Shown here piece by piece: positions 6,168 through 8,898 of a stretch of 8,898 nt of DNA. A program made the position numbers and the translations under genes. Positions within the stretch are counted from its first letter, which is position 1. Every line of letters starts with the position of its first letter. The DNA is from Allomuricauda sp. (GTDB taxonomy: Bacteria; Bacteroidota; Bacteroidia; Flavobacteriales; Flavobacteriaceae): the NCBI GenBank assembly GCA_028289745.1, contig JANQOD010000168.1:1-8898 (forward strand), written 5' to 3'. The notes under the pieces were generated by a model. The model saw nothing but the letters and a program-made list of their open reading frames with translations, was not told the origin of the DNA and did no database searches.

Positions 6168-6989
6168 ATGGATTTATCCCATATTCCCCAACTCAAACAT
6201 TCTAATGGCAACAATTTCTTTTTGCTCTCTGGCCCCTGTGCCATTGAGGGCGAAGAAATGGCCCTACGTATCGCCGAGCATATTGTCGAGGTGACTGATA
6301 AACTGAAAATTCCCTATGTATTCAAAGGAAGTTTTAAAAAAGCGAACCGAAGCCGTGTGGATTCATTTACGGGTATTGGCGATGAAAAGGCACTTAAAAT
6401 TCTGAGAAAAGTCTCGGAAACCTTTAAGGTGCCCACTGTCACCGATATTCATGTGCCAGAAGATGCAAAAATGGCGGCCGAATATGTCGATGTGCTTCAG
6501 ATACCTGCCTTTTTGGTACGACAGACCGACTTGGTTGTCGCAGCCGCCAAGACGAACAAAGTGGTCAACCTCAAAAAAGGGCAGTTCATGAGCCCTGAAA
6601 GCATGAAGCACGCCGTGAAAAAAGTGACCGATACAGGCAACGAACAGGCCATGATCACCGAACGTGGGTCAATGTTCGGGTATCAAGACATGATCGTCGA
6701 TTTCCGCGGAATTCCCACCATGCAACAATATGCACCGGTCGTACTCGATGTGACCCATTCATTGCAACAGCCTAACCAAGCTTCAGGCGTAACTGGCGGT
6801 CGCCCGGCACTTATTGGCACCGTGGCCCGAGCAGGTATCGCAACTGGAGTCGACGGTATTTTTATGGAGACCCACTTCGACCCGGCCAACGCCAAAAGTG
6901 ATGGGGCCAATATGCTCGATTTAAGCTTGTTGGATCAGTTATTGACCGATTTGGTAGCGTTGCGTGAAGTAGTGAACGCAATCGATTAG
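6168..6989 (+). CDS. kdsA: 3-deoxy-D-manno-octulosonate 8-phosphate synthase (KDO-8-P synthase), metal-dependent class
   Basis: Condenses phosphoenolpyruvate and D-arabinose 5-phosphate to KDO 8-phosphate (EC 2.5.1.55), the first committed step to the KDO of lipopolysaccharide; cytoplasmic. 273 residues, normal for the family. Visible: LSGPCAIEG (20-28), FKGSFKKANRSRVDSF (52-67, PEP/A5P site), QIPAFLVRQTDLV (111-123), NLKKGQFMSP (134-143), ERGSMFGY (165-172), DVTHS (194-198), GVTGGRPALIGTVARAG (207-223), METHFDP (233-239), KSDGANML (243-250). Cys24, His197, Glu234 and Asp245 line up with the metal ligands of the Aquifex enzyme, so this is the metal-dependent class. The ATG at 6168 is chosen over an in-frame start at 6024, because the latter would add 48 residues unlike the family and run through the promoter. 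The stop overlaps that of the convergent DUF1801 gene. Confidence 0.97.
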   Translation: MDLSHIPQLKHSNGNNFFLLSGPCAIEGEEMALRIAEHIVEVTDKLKIPYVFKGSFKKANRSRVDSFTGIGDEKALKILRKVSETFKVPTVTDIHVPEDAKMAAEYVDVLQIPAFLVRQTDLVVAAAKTNKVVNLKKGQFMSPESMKHAVKKVTDTGNEQAMITERGSMFGYQDMIVDFRGIPTMQQYAPVVLDVTHSLQQPNQASGVTGGRPALIGTVARAGIATGVDGIFMETHFDPANAKSDGANMLDLSLLDQLLTDLVALREVVNAID

Positions 6990-7354
6990 TTTTTCCAAAA
7001 CCCTTTTTCTTTTGCGGCATAGGCATCTTGCAATATCTCTGTTAGAACCTTCCCATCGATATCTTCAAGTGAATGATAGCGCAATGACCGCATTACCTTG
7101 CGCTTTTCAGTGACCATGTGCTCTACATGTTTCGTCAAATGTGCAGAGGCCCAAAAACCGACATCGACATATTTTTTGCCCTTGGGCACATTGAGGTAGC
7201 AGAAAGGGGTCTTTTTGAAATAATAAAAGGGTATTCTGTACTTGTATTTCAGTTCTATTTCAGGAAACAGCCCTTCGATGACCACCTGAAGATGCAACAA
7301 AATACTTTTAAAGGGCTCGTCTTGAGCAAGTATGTAGTCTTCTGCCGGGTTCAT
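6986..7354 (-). CDS. DUF1801-family small protein
   Basis: A 122-residue soluble protein of the DUF1801 (YdhG-like) family; biochemical role not established, although some members are annotated as iron-chaperone-like. Recognisable features are the start MNPAEDYILAQDEPFKSILLHL, the central KYKYRIPFYYFKKTPFCYLN, the glycine/valine stretch YVDVGFW, and the C-terminal KVMRSLRYHSLEDID. The ATG at 7354 is preferred because MNPAE...IL is how I recall flavobacterial relatives beginning. A TTG nine codons upstream (7381), directly after an in-frame TAA, would give 131 residues and is the alternative. No signal peptide or membrane segment. It is convergent with kdsA, overlapping by 4 bp. I see no convincing promoter box upstream. 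Confidence 0.8.
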   Translation of the reverse strand: MNPAEDYILAQDEPFKSILLHLQVVIEGLFPEIELKYKYRIPFYYFKKTPFCYLNVPKGKKYVDVGFWASAHLTKHVEHMVTEKRKVMRSLRYHSLEDIDGKVLTEILQDAYAAKEKGFWKN

Positions 7355-7511
7355 GGCCCAAAAATCGGAAAACCCTTTCAATTAATCATTTGGCAAAACG
7401 CAATTCCGATGAAAAAAACGAACAAATCGATTTGAAGTCAAAGGCCTTGAAGGCCTATTTTGTCCCAAAGAGCAACAGGTTGTGATTGGAGGATATTAAT
7501 TGAATAGTGGC
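7355..7511. other. Intergenic region upstream of the DUF1801 gene
   Basis: No gene is supported in these 157 bp. They contain a 12-bp perfect palindrome CAAATCGATTTG (7423-7434), of unknown meaning, and a small GC-rich stem at 7442-7456. A perfect TAnnTTTG box for the DUF1801 gene is not present, so that gene may depend partly on read-through from the dehydrogenase gene upstream on the same strand. Confidence 0.4.
7442..7456 (-). terminator. Weak hairpin downstream of the dehydrogenase gene
   Basis: AGGCC-TTGAA-GGCCT forms a 5-bp GC-rich stem with a 5-nt loop, 56 nt past the dehydrogenase stop in its reading direction. On the minus strand it is followed by TTTGACTT, a poor U-tract; on the plus strand by ATTTTG, but no plus-strand gene ends here. 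It is a marginal terminator candidate. Confidence 0.25.
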
Positions 7512-8717
7512 TCACTCCTTACCATCGACATAATCTTGAAGGTACTTGTAATTTTTGGTGAGCTTGCCATTTTTGGTCATTTGGGCCCGCTCGAGAATAC
7601 CGTCTTTATCCCCATTAAAAAAAGCGGGGATCACATGTTTTGAGAAGGCCTCTCCAAAACCATTGCTGGCATCCCGTGGCAATTCAGCGGGCAGATTATC
7701 GACGGCCATCACCGCGATGGCCTCTTTATTCATATAATCGACTTCCTTTTCTTTCTCTGGATGGTACCCATAGATAGGTTTTGCTATAGTTGAAGCCCTA
7801 ATGGTGGTTGCCACAGGCCCGTCAATATCACAACTGATATCTGCAACAACCTTGATATTGAACTCGGGATGCCTTACATCTTCCCTAGTGTATAGATAAG
7901 GGGCCCCATCACCATAGAAATGGCCCGCGATATATAGATTCGCTACTTTGGCAAACCTGAGGAAATCGGAACGATATTCTTCTGGATTGGCGAAAAAATC
8001 AGCTTTGTTGCCCCGAACCCCGTCTTTTCGTTTGTTGTACTCTGAGGCATCGATTTGACAATAGACCGGCTCATCAAAGGTTCGGTGCAAAAACTCATCG
8101 ACCGTTACCTTTTTTAGGTTCATGCCATCGAGCATTTCTTTTGCCCCGCTACCGACCCTACCCTTACCGGTGAGCAATACCTTAATATTGGGCAATTTTA
8201 TTTTTCTGAGTTCGGCAATCAGTGCCTGTTGGTCTTTTAAAGCCTCCGCCTTAGGCAATTCAAAGAGACTCGATTTGAGCCCATAGGCCCGTACCCCGTT
8301 GTATGCCCCCACAATGCCGGCATAGCGGCCAAAAGCGACCAGTCGCATTCCTCTAGGGCTTGTAATCACCTCATGGTCATATAGTTCAATGTTCTTCTGA
8401 AGTATGGCACGCAGCAAATCACGGTTATAGGGCTGTTTCTTGATCGTATGCGAAAAGAAAAAATACTTTTTATTCGGGATCAAGTCTTTAATGGGCACTT
8501 CCTTGACCCCTAAGAGCACATCACATTCTGCCATTTTATCGGCCACCTCGATACCTATGTCTCGATATTCTTGGTCAACGAAAGCCCTTACGGAAGAGGG
8601 CTTCACAATTATTTGGGCCTTTGGGTGTTTTTCTATGACCGTTTGGCAAAGTGCTGGGGGCAAGACCACCCTTTTGTCAGGTGGGTTCTTGCCTTCTCGA
8701 ATTATTCCGAATTTCAT
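7512..8717 (-). CDS. Lysine-ketoglutarate reductase / LYS1-type saccharopine dehydrogenase family protein
   Basis: NAD(P)-dependent cytoplasmic oxidoreductase of 401 residues, with an alanine-dehydrogenase/transhydrogenase-like N-terminal domain and a Rossmann domain. It probably interconverts lysine plus 2-oxoglutarate with saccharopine (EC 1.5.1.7 or 1.5.1.8). Visible: GIIREGKNPPDKRVVLPP (4-21); VLLGVKEVP (67-75) with Lys72 and FFFSHTIKKQ (86-95) with His90, placed like the catalytic Lys/His pair of yeast LYS1; RGMRLVAFGRYAGIVGAYNGV (122-142); nucleotide loop TGKGRVGSGA (183-192); VADISCDIDGP (291-301). SHTIKxQ and RGxRxVAFGxxAGxxG recall the reductase half of animal AASS, so a role in lysine breakdown is at least as likely as in synthesis. 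No partner (LYS9/SDH-type) gene is in the window. A strong inverted repeat lies just upstream. The family is sure; direction and cofactor are not. Confidence 0.85.
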   Translation of the reverse strand: MKFGIIREGKNPPDKRVVLPPALCQTVIEKHPKAQIIVKPSSVRAFVDQEYRDIGIEVADKMAECDVLLGVKEVPIKDLIPNKKYFFFSHTIKKQPYNRDLLRAILQKNIELYDHEVITSPRGMRLVAFGRYAGIVGAYNGVRAYGLKSSLFELPKAEALKDQQALIAELRKIKLPNIKVLLTGKGRVGSGAKEMLDGMNLKKVTVDEFLHRTFDEPVYCQIDASEYNKRKDGVRGNKADFFANPEEYRSDFLRFAKVANLYIAGHFYGDGAPYLYTREDVRHPEFNIKVVADISCDIDGPVATTIRASTIAKPIYGYHPEKEKEVDYMNKEAIAVMAVDNLPAELPRDASNGFGEAFSKHVIPAFFNGDKDGILERAQMTKNGKLTKNYKYLQDYVDGKE

Positions 8718-8724
8718 CTATTCA

Positions 8725-8763
8725 AAATTTTTATTTGATTGAAGATGAAGCAAATAAAAATTT
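8725..8763. repeat. Perfect 13-bp inverted repeat directly before the dehydrogenase start
   Basis: AAATTTTTATTTG (8725-8737) and CAAATAAAAATTT (8751-8763) are exact inverted copies around a 13-nt centre. The near edge is 7 nt from the ATG at 8717. The far arm read on the minus strand contains TTTATTTG, one base off the -7 box TAnnTTTG, so the repeat may overlap the promoter and serve as an operator. If transcribed through, it would instead fold into an AT-rich hairpin that covers the ribosome-entry region. Which is right cannot be told from sequence. Confidence 0.6.
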
Positions 8764-8815
8764 CTTCACATTCAGTAATTCGCACAAAGAATTTAATCAT
8801 ATCTATGGGTAGTAT

Positions 8816-8849
8816 ACTGATGAAATTTGTTTAGCCCATTTCATCAAGT
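8816..8849. repeat. Inverted repeat / hairpin at the right end
   Basis: TGATGAAAT (8818-8826) and ATTTCATCA (8838-8846) are perfect 9-bp arms around an 11-nt loop. With one bulged base the stem extends outward to ACT/AGT (8816-8849). No U-tract follows on either strand, so it is a poor factor-independent terminator. It could end a minus-strand gene entering from the right, or be a regulator site for the dehydrogenase gene. Confidence 0.45.
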
Positions 8850-8898
8850 CTGGTATAATTCTTGCCTAAAATAAGGGGATTGCCAAGGGTACGCAAAC
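8831..8898 (-). CDS. Possible C-terminal tail of a minus-strand gene (very uncertain)
   Basis: Read on the minus strand from the window edge, one frame gives LRTLGNPLILGKNYTRLDEMG and a TAA stop at 8833-8831. A second frame gives a similar-length tail (ending in ELYQT) with a TGA just before the hairpin stem, and a third stops after 11 codons. The first has the more ordinary amino-acid make-up, but its stop lies inside the hairpin loop. I cannot tell whether any is real; the sequence right of the window would decide. Confidence 0.15.
   Translation of the reverse strand, partial: LRTLGNPLILGKNYTRLDEMG

Noticed and set aside
7355..7381. TTG start adding nine residues to the DUF1801 protein
   Set aside because: Possible, but the ATG at 7354 gives the family-like MNPAE start; kept only as an alternative.
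7118..7435. 105-codon plus-strand open frame opposite the DUF1801 gene
   Set aside because: Mirror frame; the minus-strand product is a recognised family.
1..8898. CRISPR array, phage, IS element, toxin-antitoxin or other defence system
   Set aside because: No spaced direct repeats, transposase, integrase or paired small toxin genes are visible; nearly all of the window is explained by ordinary genes.

Overview
The window looks like chromosomal DNA of a marine-type member of the Flavobacteriaceae (Bacteroidota). Supporting signs are a SusC/RagA-type TonB-dependent receptor with a carboxypeptidase-regulatory-like N-terminal domain, several promoter boxes of the Bacteroidota form TAnnTTTG, weak or absent Shine-Dalgarno sequences, moderate G+C, and household genes of flavobacterial type. 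The genus is inference; nothing in the sequence fixes it.

Left part (1-3635): a sugar-uptake edge. On the minus strand lies the first 598 codons of a SusC-like receptor, cut by the window border. A 170-bp region separates it from a divergently transcribed DeoR-family repressor. This region is dense in signals: three TGCA cores exactly 13 bp apart (two of them forming a 17-bp palindrome), a TTTGCAAA palindrome, an inverted repeat with perfect 9-bp arms, and a candidate promoter for each gene. After the repressor comes a ROK-family polyphosphate-type glucokinase. Together these suggest import of a sugar or oligosaccharide across the outer membrane, a sugar-phosphate-responsive repressor, and phosphorylation of glucose in the cytoplasm.

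Middle (3632-6989): typA/bipA, encoding a ribosome-associated GTPase, on the minus strand; a small predicted outer-membrane beta-barrel protein, also minus; and divergent from it kdsA, encoding KDO-8-phosphate synthase for lipopolysaccharide. The KdsA has the cysteine of the metal-dependent class.

Right part (6986-8898): a short DUF1801-family protein on the minus strand, then a minus-strand enzyme of the lysine-ketoglutarate reductase / LYS1-type saccharopine dehydrogenase family. A perfect 13-bp inverted repeat lies directly before its start codon, and a second hairpin lies further upstream. The last ~70 bases may hold the tail of another minus-strand gene, but this cannot be settled.

The layout is compact. 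Two convergent gene pairs (glucokinase/typA and kdsA/DUF1801) overlap by exactly 4 bp at their stop codons. I see no phage, IS element, CRISPR array, tRNA or rRNA, and no clear new multi-gene system. The most interesting signals are in the two regulatory intergenic regions (1795-1964 and 8718-8898).
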